NCBI GenBank assembly: GCA_051294375.1
Contig: CM119266.1
Span: 8,995,166 to 9,059,165, forward strand
From: Paraspadella gotoi
Taxonomy: Eukaryota; Chaetognatha
Length of the DNA: 64,000 nt
Reading direction: 5' to 3'
How positions within the stretch are numbered: position 1 is the stretch's first letter; every line of letters begins with the position of its first letter. A program made the translations under genes and the position numbers. Under the pieces are notes generated by a model. That model was not told the origin of the DNA. It did no database searches and saw only the letters and a program-made list of their open reading frames with translations. Shown here piece after piece: positions 33,635 to 45,690 of the stretch.

Positions 33635-36277
33635 AGAGAGAGAGAGAACATCATATTAAATGTGGTTCGAACGAAATGTTTCAGACGTGAATTTATCATT
33701 TCAGCGTCCGCCCCTCTTCCGATCGCTGCGATCCTCCCCCCAAAGTGGAGAGGAGGGACGCAGAGGGTGATTGAGAAAATTGGACCCAGACCGGTTTAAT
33801 ATCGAGTTGTTGAGACAAAGTTTGAAAGAAACTTGGAACCTATTTATATCGCAAATGCATAGTCTGATTACTGTACAAAATTATACAATGCCATCACAAA
33901 ATTATAATACAAATTGTACAACCAAATATAAAAATTATCCATTCATGTTAATAAAATAGCTATCTTGCCCGCGGACTTTGGACAGGCTTTGGTGGTGGTT
34001 AAGGCCTCCATCACTCTTACAAGAATAATGACCATAGCAAGACGTCCCTGCAAGCTTTCATCAAGACTCTCTCACAGTCTTGTTTATTCACTCCCAGAGT
34101 GACCTGGCTTCCCTACAAAATGAAGTGGAAAATAGTTTCAAAGAATGTTTTCAATTGTATGAGAAGCACCACTCCCTTAAGTATTAGATCAGGGAATACT
34201 TATTGTACTCCGCACTTCGCACCTAAACAAAATACAAGGAGACTGGAATTTTATGAATATTTGGTAAACAACCAATTATAAAAATTATCCATTCATTTAA
34301 TAAAATAAGCTATCTTTAGTCCCTGACTTTGGACAGGTGACCTTTGGTGGTTTAAGGCCTCCATCCTCTTACAAGATAATATTATGTTGAAAAGAAGAAC
34401 AGGATGAGATGAAAATATAGTATCTCTTTTTTCCTCGCCTCACCCTCTCCTCTCTCTCTCTCTCCCTCTCTCTCTCTCCTCCCTACCCCTCCCCTCCTCC
34501 TCTCCTCCCTCCCCTCTCCATCTCCCTTTCCCCCCCAAAGTTCTTAACTTAAAACTAACCCCATAATTTGCAGACAAACTGAGCTCATATAAGAGACTCA
34601 TTGCCTCTTCGTGCAATTTTTAACTCTGAAAATAAACTCGCTCTAGTCGGCAAAAAAAAACCTTTACTCTTTCTTCCTTGAAATTTCCCTTTAAGTGTCC
34701 GGACACATGCAAACACGATCACGTTATTCTCTCTCTCTTCTTTCTCTCTCTCTCTCTCTCTCCCTCATCTCTCGCTCTCTCTCTCTCTCTCTCTACTTCT
34801 CCTGCTCTACTCCTCTCCCTTCTCCCGACTCTGTTATTCATCGTTTCTCTCCTTTCTTCGCTCCGCCTCCCCTTTCCCTCTTTCAATTAAAGGGAGGAGG
34901 TTTTTTTCTAAAAGCCGGAAAATTAAAAAAACAAACCAAAGCATACATCCCCGTCCCGTCCATTCATCCATCATATACATCCATCCAACTCTATTTGATC
35001 ATCCATCAATTCCACCCAGACCGTGAGATAAGCCTTCGACCTTGACATTCGAATATTTCTTTTAGGTCTTTTTCTGCCTCCTTTTCTTTCTTTTGTTTCG
35101 TTAGTCTTAAGACTATAAGGAATACAATATAACAAATAACTACAAGTAACTACTATATAATTTTTTGTTGTAATTTTTCGTTTCTTGTATTTCTTATCGC
35201 CAGGCCATTACCAAAACCCTCACAGTCCTTACTCTTCCTCCCGCTCTCTCAAATTGGACTTACTCTCCCTCCTGTATCGTGCTCCTCCACTCACCTCCCC
35301 CCCCCCACCCGACCGCCTCATGAAAAGAGAATTATGACCGATCCATGAGCCGAAGGAAGGGATTTCATTTTTTTTTTTTTTTTAATAACAAAAAATAACA
35401 ACACCAGAGTTTCAAATCACTTTGAAGGCGACGCTTCCCGGGGGAAATGGAGGGACAGAGATAGTACGGGTGAAAAGGATGGGGGGCCGAAGTATTTTAG
35501 ATCGATTATTTCGGAACGTTCCTTCATTTTTCAGTTTGTTTTTTGCTCGAAACTTGACAAAGTTTTCCCGTCTGTTCCGTCTGTCAGCTCCGTCGAGGTC
35601 TTTCGCACAAAAAAAAAAATCTTCTGCGAATAGTAACCGCCGTTCACCCCCCCCCTTTCCCCCCCCCCAAAAAAAAGTGATTTTTCATCCTCCTTCCGAC
35701 GTTGAAGAGGGTTTCCGAATTTTGAAAAAAACTTGACGTAAGCGGATGTATAAAGACAGCGACGCCAAAAAACTTTCACGTCGCCTTCTGCAACGTCTTT
35801 TAGTTAGCCGCCGCGAAGTGCTCGCGGAAGCAATTCTATAAGCACTTTTCCGGTCCGGTCGGTCCGTCGATGATGTCTGTCCGTTAAAATGCAATATAAT
35901 CTTGACTATGCATCTAAGGGTACTTGCTGCGCCGACTTCAGGAATTCCTAAACTATAAGGTATAAAAGACGAAATTTCGATGCAGAGCATGTAAAAAATA
36001 CCACGAGCAAAGATTCGTTAATCAATGTCATTATTGATCATGAATAAAATTCACCGCGGCCGCAACGCATTTATGAATACCCTCTGTTTTTTAGTTTTCG
36101 AATCTTATTCTTTTCCTTTTTTTTTGGAAAGAATTTTTCTTGGTTCTTCGAAAAAAGGGACGGACCTTTTAGTAAAGGCTTTACCGGTTTTGCTCTGAGA
36201 GAAAAAAAAAAAATCTCTCGAAATTGAATTTCTGGTGTTTTTTGTCTTAGAGGGGAAATGGGGAGGGAGTTGGGGGC
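33635..36277. repeat. Unit Q, third partial copy (equivalent of 16,056-18,543), noisy
   Basis: Follows segment P in the natural order, as 14,262-18,543 does, but with a high density of single-base insertions, for example around 33,950-34,330. Dispersed repeats at about 33,908 and 34,250 and the palindrome-ended element at about 35,812-36,066 are recognisable. Confidence 0.85.
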
Positions 36278-36302
36278 NNNNNNNNNNNNNNNNNNNNNNN
36301 NN
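36278..36302. other. Assembly gap (25 N) with overlapping flanks
   Basis: The ~170 bases before the gap (36,107-36,277) and the ~170 bases after it (36,303-36,473) are the same sequence with independent small errors, so the two sides overlap rather than being separated. Confidence 0.95.
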
Positions 36303-36970
36303 GAATCTTTTCTTTTCCTTTTTTTTTGGAAAGAATTTTTTCTGGTTTCTCGAAAAGGGACGCCTTTAGTAAAGCGCTTTTACCGGTTTTGCTCTTGAGA
36401 GAAAAAAAAAAATCTCTCGAAATTGAATTTCTGGTGTTTTTTGTCTTAGGGGGAAGATGGGCGGGAGTTGGGGCGGAAGATGAAAGTGAACGTCGTCAGA
36501 GAGAAAATATCCAAAGCAAAACTCAAAGTCTTTCTATCTTTTTATTTTTTTACCTTCTTTTCTTTATTTTTGTCTCTCGTTTTCTTTTCTTTCTTCTCTT
36601 CTTTCCTTTCTTTCTTTCTTTGCTTTCTTTTCTTCTTTCTTTCTTTTCTTTCTTCCTTCTTTTTCTTTCTTCTTCTTTCTTACTTTTTTTCTTCTGCCTA
36701 TTTCTTTTTCTTTTTTTCTATCTTTTTTTCTTCCTATAATGCGATAATGTGGACGTAAGAACAAATACATATAATCCTACAATAAAGCCATCATGCTTTC
36801 TCTTGGCTCTAGAATTACAACCCGCGCTAATACCGCTCGCTCTACTGCCCGCTTCCACCTATTGACCTCCTTCAACCCAACTCCAGACAAAATAGTCAAT
36901 TCATATCGCCCCACGAGTCTCCATTTAAAATTCCCGAAATGACCGCGTCGTGATTGACGCGATCGAAGCA

Positions 36971-37016
<46 letters not shown>

Positions 37017-37520
37017 CTCCTCTCTCCTCTCTCGGTGGTGTTCCTCCTCCTCTTCTCTCTCTCTATCTCTCATCTATCTGGTCCATTTACGGCTTTTCGG
37101 TCGAGCTTCCTCTACTCACTTTTACTTTTCTCTCGGCGACCTTCTCTTCCTTTTCCTTCTCTTTTTATTTCTTCTTTTTAGTTTCGTTTCATTACTTTTT
37201 ACTTTTTTCGTTCTTAGTTTTCTCTCTTTTCTTTTTTTTGTCTTCTTTTCTCATTGACTAAGTCGGGGGGTGACTCCTTTTCCTGATTTTTTCAACTGTC
37301 TCACCTCTTTTCTCCCTCTCCTCCTGCCTTCGCCTCTTTCCAGAAAGGACTCCATCTTCCATTGGAAGATGAAAGTGAAGTCGAGAGAGAAAATATCAAA
37401 GCGAAACTCAAAGTCTTTCTATCTTTATTTTTTTACCTTCTTTCTTTATTTTTTTGTCTCTCGTTTTCTTCTGTTCTTCTTTCTTTCCTTTCTTTCTTTC
37501 TTTCTTTCTTTCCTTTCTCC
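36303..37520. repeat. Unit Q, continuation (equivalent of 18,379 to about 19,330, then 18,545-18,700 again)
   Basis: 36,303-37,340 follows unit Q from GAATCTTTTC through the second (CT)n tract. At about 37,352-37,371 there is a small hairpin word CATCTTCCATTGGAAGATG, and from 37,364 the text jumps back to GGAAGATGAAAGTGAAG, repeating the equivalent of 18,545-18,700 up to the (TTTC)n tract. The back-jump suggests a chimeric join. Confidence 0.75.
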
Positions 37521-37659
37521 CACCAATTTATTTTTACGTTCTTACATTCTTGACGAAAAGAAGAAAAAATTCTTCCTTATTTTCCCAAGCAGATATCAAG
37601 GTTCAGGTCGTCCTTTCAATTTCATGGTTTTTTTAAGAAAAAAATAGTGATTTTTTTTG
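37521..37659. other. Short transition sequence before the satellite
   Basis: About 140 bases (CACCAATTTATTTTTACG onward) not seen elsewhere in the window. They lie between the (TTTC)n tract of unit Q and the first satellite-like monomer. Confidence 0.6.
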
Positions 37660-40600
37660 GTTAATATGGGAAGGCTGGGGCCTTTTAGTGCGGGGTCTAC
37701 CCACAATATGAGCGCCCAACCTAGCACACTCAAAAAATATTTGTGGAACGCGGCCATTGGCGCCACAAAAGCTGGTAAAACATCTTCTTATTATTATAAT
37801 CGTTCATAAACAAACACACAGAGATTTGGAGACACAGGCGATAACATACGACCTAGACCTAGCGCCATTTTGCACCCAAAAATAAAACACTGATGATCGA
37901 CGAACAAAACTAATGAACGCAAGCTGTCACTCAAAACCAACTCCACATAATGATAAGGCTCTTCCACCAATATCCTATATTATTATACGATACTGTACTT
38001 AGTCTTTCAGATAACAAGGAACATGTGTGACAACGGTGATCGAGCACGCGGATTCTCGCGACCGAACCTCATAAACCCACCTCATGGGGAAGGTCGCGAG
38101 GCTCTTTTAGACTGCGGCGAGTCTAATTACTCATTGGGTATTAAGCATACCAAAAATACTGATCTATTTAGATATGGCTTAAGATCTTCGATGTCAACAC
38201 CGCCGATGTACAAGTCCGCTCCTAAAGCCCGGCATGTGTTGACACGGACCCACCTCACACGTGAACACGAGTATTGAGAACTCTCACAAAATATGGGGGA
38301 GGCTCGCGCGCTTTAATCATAAAACATGGCCGGCGGCCCGCGTATAACCACAACTCATGGCGCATTAAAGCACAAAAACTACTGTTCTATTACAGATACT
38401 AACATTCCCAATGTCACACCACCGCTGTCGACAGATGCCTCTATAGGATGTACGTGAACACAACGGCCAAGCCAAAATCTGTGCGAATATCACGCCACCC
38501 AGCCAACGAGTGTTGAACACGATTGAGAATCTAAATAATTATGGGCAGAGAGCTGCGGCATTAATTTAGTCGCGGCGGTAAAATAATATGGCGGCATATT
38601 AGCCCACAAAAATACTTATTAAGATACTAAATTCGTGTCACACCGTGTCACAGATGCATACTAGGGATGATGATTGACACGGTGTGACACAGGAAATCCT
38701 TGAGAATCTCAAAATCACATGGGGAAGGCTGGGCTTATACAGTGCGTGGGATAAAATAGGGATTATAGCTAACAAACAACATCTACTGTTTTCTGAGATC
38801 ACACTCATAAATATCAGGTCGCTCCAAGCCGTCTCATATCGCTCTAACGAGATGTGTTGTATCACTTTACGTGTAGTGATCGGATACTGAGAATTCTAAC
38901 CTAGATATCATTGGTCAGCACACAGCGAATAGTGGCACACCATCTCGAGGGCTTTTAGTCTGGTGGGATGTCATTAACTATGTGGGTTGACATCTCGAGA
39001 GGCCACAAAAAGTGTTTTTAATTACTAAATTCGTGTCACAACCGTGTCAACAGATGCTAAGGGAATGTTGTAATTTTTGTGACACGAAGGTTAGTGATGC
39101 TTAAAAACAGTTTTATTTTTGTTGTTGAATCACCACGCCCATATTTAACCCCCGCACTAAAAAGACCCCAGGCCCCCCATATAAGGATCTAAATCATTCA
39201 GGCTACCACACACCAGAGTATCCACCAGATAACCACATGAAGTTATATGTTGACTACGGCACCTTGAGATCTAAAAAATAATAACGGGAAACGGCTTGGG
39301 ACTTTTTATGTCTGCGGGGGTTAAATATGGGATTAAGCACAAAAAAATACTGTTTTAGAACCTAAATTCCCGTAAGTCAAACACTCAGTCGATGCCTAAC
39401 AAACCAGCAGGATGCATCTAAGGGATGCCTGATGATCACAGGTCTGTCCACACACGTGAATTGAGACATCTAACAACTTATGGGAAGGCTGAGGGCTTTT
39501 AGCTGCGGTGTTAATATGGGGAATTAAGCACAAAAATACTGTTTTTAGATTACTAAATTCGTGTCACCACCGTGTCACAGATGCTCTAAGGGATGTTGAT
39601 GACACGGTGTGACACGGACTGAAGATCTAAAAATATGGGGAAGGCTGCGGGCATTTTTTGTGCGGGGGTTAAATATGGAAATTAAGCACAAAAATACTGT
39701 TTTTATATAACTAAATATCGTTCAACACCGTAGTCACAGATGCTTCTAAGGGATGCTGTGACACGGTGTGACACGGATTGAGAATCTAAAAAATATGGGG
39801 CAAAGGCTGGGGCTTTTAGCTGCTCGGGAGGTTAAATATGGGATTAAGCACAAAAATACTGTTTTTTAGATACTAAATTCGTGTCACCACCGTGTCACAG
39901 CAAGATGCTCTAAAAGGGATGATGTGAAACACGGTGTTGACACGGATTGAGAATCTAAAATATGGGGAAGGCTGGAGGCTTTTTAGTGCGGGGGTTAAAA
40001 TATGGCGGATTAAGCAACAAAAAAATACTGTTTTTAGATTACATAAAAATTCGTGTCACACCGATGTCCACAGATGCTCTAAGGGATGTGTGCACGGTTG
40101 ACACGGATTGAGAATCTCAAAAATATGGGGAAGGCTGGGCTTTTTTAGTGCGGGCGGTTAAATATGGGGATTAAGCACAAAAATACTGTTATTAGATACT
40201 AAATTTCGTGTCACACCGTATGTCACGAGATTGCTCTAAGGATGGTGACACGGTGTGACACGATTGAGAACTCTAAAAAATTATTGGGGAGGCTGGGCTT
40301 TAGTGCGGGGTTAAATATGGGGATTAAGCACAAAAATACTGTTTTTAGATACTTAAATTCGTGTCACACCGTGTCACAGATGCCTCTAAGGATTGTGTAC
40401 ACGGTGTGACACCGGATTGAGAATCTAAAAATATGGGGAAGGCTTGGGGCTTTTTAGTGCGGGGGTTAATATGGGGATTAAGACAAAATACTGTTTTAGA
40501 TACTAAATTCGTGTACACCGTGTCACAGATGCTCTAAAGGATGTGTGACACGGTGATTGACACGGATTGAGATCTAAAAAATATGGGGAAGGCTGGGGCT

Positions 40601-41481
40601 TTTAGTGCGGGGGTTAAATATGGGGATAGCACAAAATACTGTTTTTAGATACTAAATTCGGCTGTCACACCGTGTCACAGATGCTCTAAGGGATGTGTGA
40701 CACGGTGTGGACACGGATTGAGAATCTAAAACATATGGGGAAGTGGGGCTTTTAGTGCGGGGGTTAAATATGGGGTTAAGCACAAAAATACTGTTTTTAA
40801 ATACTAAATTTCGTGTCACACCCGGTCACAGAATGCATCTAAGGGATTGTGACACGGTGTGAACACGGGATGAGAATCTAAAAATAATGGGAAGGGCTGG
40901 GGCTTTTTAGTGCGGGGTTAAATATGGGATAAGCACAAAAAATAACTGTTTTTAGATACTAAATTCGTTGTCACACTGTCACAGACTGCCTCTAAGGGAT
41001 GTCGTGACACGGTGGACACGGATTGAGGAATCTAAAATATGGGGAAGGCTGGGGCTTTTTAGTGCGGGGGTTAAATATGGGGATAAGCACACAAAAAATA
41101 CTGTTTTAAGATACTAAATTCGTGTCACACCGTGTCACAGAGCATCTAAGGGATGTGTAGACACGTGTGACACGGATTGAGAATCTAAAAAATATGGGGA
41201 AGGCTGAGGGCTTTTTAGTCGTGGGTTAAATATGGGGATAAGCCACAAAAATACTGTTTTTAAATACTAAAATTTCGTGTCACACCGTGTCACAGATGCT
41301 CATAAGGGATGTGTGACGACGGTGTGACCACGGATTGAGAATCTAAAAATATTGGAAGGCTGGGGCTTTTTAGTGCGGGGGTTTAAATATGGGGATTAAG
41401 CACAAAAAAACTGTTTTTAGATACTAAAATTCGTTGGTCACACCGTGTCACAGATGCTCTAAAGGATGTGGTGAACACGGA
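37660..41481. repeat. Satellite array, ~153-bp monomer, roughly 25 monomers
   Basis: The recurring words are GGGGAAGGCTGGGGCTTTTT, AGTGCGGGGGTTAAATATGG, GGATTAAGCACAAAAATACT, GTTTTTAGATACTAAATTCG, GTGTCACACCGTGTCACA, GATGCTCTAAGGGATG and TGTGACACGGTGTGACAC, followed by GGATTGAGAATCTAAAAA. Summing these gives about 153 bases. The two GTGTCAC-rich words are exact reverse complements (18 bp) around a 16-base loop. Monomers differ mostly by 1-2 base indels. They are clearest from 39,480 to 41,470 and degraded or interrupted at 37,660-39,050. One monomer at about 39,080-39,200 is in reverse orientation. No coding content. The right end is cut by a gap. Confidence 0.92.
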
Positions 41482-41506
41482 NNNNNNNNNNNNNNNNNNN
41501 NNNNNN
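41482..41506. other. Assembly gap (25 N)
   Basis: Separates the satellite from unit Q, which resumes at the equivalent of 18,743, just past the (TTTC)n tract. Confidence 0.99.
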
Positions 41507-44316
41507 TTTTTTTCTATCTTTTTTTCTTCCTATAATTGCGATATTGTGGACGTAATGAATATAATACATATAATCCGACAATAGCCATCATGCTTTCTCT
41601 TGGCTCCTAGAATTACAATCCCGCTATACCGCTCGCTCTACTGCCCGCTCCACCTATTGACTCCTTCAACCCAACTCCAGACAANNNNNNNNNNNNNNNN
41701 NNNNNNNNNNNNNNNNNNNNNNNNNNNNNNNNNNNNNNNNNNNNNNNNNNNNNNNNNNNNNNNNNNNNNNNNNNNNNNNNNNNNNNNNNNNNNNNNNNNN
41801 NNNNNNNNNNNNNNNNNNNNNNNNNTTTTTTTGTCTTTTCTCCTTCATTGACTAAGTCGGTTGACTCCTTTTCCTGATCACTGTCTCACCTCTTTCTCCT
41901 CCTCCTCCTNNNNNNNNNNNNNNNNNNNNNNNNNNNNNNNNNNNNNNNNNNNNNNNNNNNNNNNNNNNNNNNNNNNNNNNNNNNNNNNNNNNNNNNNNNN
42001 NNNNNNNNNNNNNNNNNNNNNNNNNNNNNNNNNNNNNNNNNNNNNNNNNNNNNNNNNNNNNNNNNNNNNNNNNNNNNNNNNNNNNNNNNNNNNNNNNNNN
42101 NNNNNNNNNNNNNNNNNNNNNNNNNNNNNNNNNNNNNNNNNNNTCTCATCAGTGCTCTTTTTCTCTTCCTTCACATTAATAGAAGAAACGTTAAAGAGCG
42201 AATTTCTTTTCCTAAGAATTTAAAACGAAGAACGTTAAAGAGAATTATTACACCAACAGCAGCTTGAGGTGACATCCCCTTTTCCTTCACCAAACGATGA
42301 AACGGAGGATGAATACTTATCGGATCTCCCTCTCTCAATCCCCAATCCCCCCAGTGCGATAATCCCCGATCCCCGATCTCCAAATCATTCCTTCTCACCT
42401 TGTCATTTAAATCTTCACCTTTTAAGGATCGAAATTTCNNNNNNNNNNNNNNNNNNNNNNNNNNNNNNNNNNNNNNNNNNNNNNNNNNNNNNNNNNNNNN
42501 NNNNNNNNNNNNNNNNNNNNNNNNNNNNNNNNNNNNNNNNNNNNNNNNNNNNNNNNNNNNNNNNNNNNNNNNNNNNNNNNNNNNNNNNNNNNNNNNNNNN
42601 NNNNNNNNNNNNNNNNNNNNNNNNNNNNNNNNNNNNNNNNNNNNNNNNNNNNNNNNNNNNNNNNNNNNNNNNNNNNNNNNNNNNNNNNNNNNNNNNNNNN
42701 NNNNNNNNNNNNNNNNNNNNNNNNNNNNNNNNNNNNNNNNNNNNNNNNNNNNNNNNNNNNNNNNNNNNNNNNNNNNNNNNNNNNNNNNNNNNNNNNNNNN
42801 NNNNNNNNNNNNNNNNNNNNNNNNNNNNNNNNNNNNNNNNNNNNNNNNNNNNNNNNNNNNNNNNNNNNNNNNNNNNNNNNNNNNNNNNNNNNNNNNNNNN
42901 NNNNNNNNNNNNNNNNNNNNNNNNNNNNNNNNNNNNNNNNNNNNNNNNNNNNNNNNNNNNNNNNNNNNNNNNNNNNNNNNNNNNNNNNNNNNNNNNNNNN
43001 NNNNNNNNNNNNNNNNNNNNNNNNNNNNNNNNNNNNNNNNNNNNNNNNNNNNNNNNNNNNNNNNNNNNNNNNNNNNNNNNNNNNNNNNNNNNNNNNNNNN
43101 NNNNNNNNNNNNNNNNNNNNNNNNNNNNNNNNNNNNNNNNNNNNNNNNNNNNNNNNNNNNNNNNNNNNNNTCTCTCTTCGATCGAATCGCGTTTCTCCAA
43201 CAAATTTATTCCCTCGACTCTACTTCCGGTTTGAAGGAGGCGCCGCAGCCCGCCGCAGCCCGCCGCAGTCCGCCGCAGCCGCCGCCGCCGGTTAAGCCGT
43301 CACCTACGCCGCCGAAATGGCGCCGGGTCTGATCGGCGGCGTCGGGAATGGCACCGGCGTCAACCTAGAGAGAGAGAGAGAGAGTAGAGATGAGAGAGAG
43401 GAGAGGAGAGAATAGAGAGAGAGAGATGAGAGATAGAGAGACTTCCGACTCGTTGAGGTAATATTCGGGGCGCGGGTGCTCGTGAGTTTAAAGATATGGG
43501 GCGATGGAGCGGCGCGTCTATTGCATGAGCGCGCCTGTGTTAGTATGAGTTATTCGAACGAGTCGCCGGTTTCTTGGATGTAGAGGGAGAGAGAGAGATG
43601 AAGTGATGATGTAGAGTATGGAGAGAGATGAGAGAGGAGAAGAGATGCGAGATAGAGAGAGAGTGATGAGAGATGATGAGGGGGAGGCAGAGGTAGGGAA
43701 GCTGTAATATTTTGAGATTTAGTGTTGAGCTTTCACTTTATGTTTTGTTTACGTTTCGTGTCACATGTTCTGTTTTCTTTCTCAATAGGCAAAATTAATA
43801 AAATTACTGGTGCATCCTAAACGTATTCATTAAATCGAATAACTAAATATTCGAAATATTCGCCGGAAAAATAATAAATAATTGAAAATTCCGAGAATCT
43901 TGATGAGGATTCCACGTATCGTGAATGTGGATTAATATCTCATGAATCTGGATGCGTCAACCTTATGAATTATGATTTAATTCAATTTCAACTTCGCATT
44001 TTTCTCTCTCAATTTCACGCGCCGGCGCTTCATTCGCGAACGCCTTTCGTTACCATTTACGAAAATAGCTGTGACTGATGGAGTAGATGTAGTATAGAGA
44101 GTGAAAGAGAGATGATCGAGTAGAGAAGAGATGAGTAGAGAGAGATGATGATGAGAGAGAGAATTGAGAGATAAGAGAGAGAGATGGAGAGGAGTATGAG
44201 ATGATTGAGAGAAATATGGGTCTAAAGATCGAAAGCACAAAAGCCTTCGTCCAAAATCTGTGACCCACAAATTTTCCTCTTCGGCTAAAAATAGAATTTT
44301 TAGCTCTACATTTCGA

Positions 44317-44356
<40 letters not shown>

Positions 44357-45690
44357 CTCGTCACGAAGACTGAGTCTTGTTCGAGTGTAATTTGATTTTA
44401 ATACTTAACAAATTAAAAATACGCTTTTAATGGAATAATCGGTATTAATATAATATTAGTCGTAATCGAATAAACCTAAATTAAATGAAAAGAGAAATCA
44501 ATTTCTCATTCGTTTATGTCATATTTCATTTTATTATACTTTTCTAATTTTTTTTTCTTTAAACATTTTTTGTAACCTTTATTTTCAATTCTAATCCGTG
44601 GTTTGATGTCAACTGAGACATTTGTCGTCGTCGTTGTTGTTGTCGTCGTCGTCGTTGTCGTCGTCGTTGTCGTCGTCGTTGTTGTTGTTGTCGTCGTCGT
44701 CGTCCTTCCCTTCTTCCTCGTCCCTCTCCTCCTTAAAAAATAGAAAAGGATAACTCGAGTTTTTTTTTTTTTTAATCAAATTCGATTGAATGAAATTCCT
44801 GAGGATTTCCGATTAAACTCGAATTGAAGCCTTGTCCTTTTTCTTCTCTCTCTCGATGAAAATTAAAAAGAAAAGAAAAAATATATATTTTTGAGAGGAA
44901 AAAAACTAAATCAGGAGGAAAAAAGAGGGAAAAAAGAGGTTTTGATTAATTTTGTTATTTTTGTTTGTCGAAATTAAAATTTCATTATTCATAAGGGAAG
45001 CGGAGGTAAAATATTCTAAAAATAGCGTTTTCTGTGTTTTGTTTTATCGTATGAAAAAAAAAACATTGTACATAATTCAACTAAAAACTGAAAGTTCTTA
45101 CAATTTGACCAGTTTACAAGTAAACCTTAAATATTTCAAAGCGTTCGTTTCAAAAAAATAAATAAAGTTATAAACTCATAAAAATGAATAGATAAATATA
45201 CAATTTGATAGTATAACTCGAGGATAAATTCAACGTTTCCATCTTTTCCTATTTGTTCTTTTTTTCGTGAGACTCTCACAGTCTCTCACAGCCTCTTATT
45301 TTTTCCCGTTTGTCACAAATCACGACCAGACTTTTTCTTTCTTTTTTCATTTCTTTCCTTTTTCTTTTCTTTCCTCATTCTTTTCTTTCTTTATTCTTTA
45401 TTCTTTATCGTTTTTCTTCGCCCTCGATTTTTTTACGGTTTTTATTTTTACGGTTATTGTTATTTGTTGCCGCTACGTTTTTCTTTTTTTTTCTTTTTGG
45501 TGGTGACTTTTTTTCGCCGAGTAGGTCGGTTGGTCGGTTGGTCGGTTTGTCGGTCCGTCTGAATGTCGGTCCGTCGGTCCCCGTGGGCCAACAAAGTCGT
45601 GTTCTTTTGGCGGCCTTTTTGGCGCTACAAGAAAAGGGAGACTTATTGTCTCCTTCGTTCGTCGTCGTCGTCGTAGGTATTTTTGTTGTT
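41507..45690. repeat. Unit Q, copy 4 (equivalent of 18,743-23,058 and beyond)
   Basis: Follows unit Q with three sized gaps (41,685-41,825; 41,910-42,143; 42,439-43,170). GA tracts here carry scattered extra T bases (43,370-43,690; 44,080-44,215). About 45,270-45,495 differs completely from the corresponding part of copies 1 and 2 (about 22,430-22,880), although both flanks match. At the right end it reads through the point where copies 1 and 2 stop at a gap, continuing as (GTC)n and (GTT)n to about 45,730. Confidence 0.85.
41685..43170. other. Three sized assembly gaps (141, 234 and 732 N)
   Basis: N runs at 41,685-41,825, 41,910-42,143 and 42,439-43,170. Their content can be guessed from copies 1 and 2 but is not seen here. 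Frames that cross them are meaningless. Confidence 0.99.

Noticed and set aside
37660-41481. CRISPR-like array (regular repeats)
   Set aside because: The whole ~153-bp period is conserved with no alternating unique spacers, and the context is eukaryotic, so it is a satellite.
42269-43332. Frames of 262-321 codons
   Set aside because: They consist mainly of N (gap 42,439-43,170) and carry no information.
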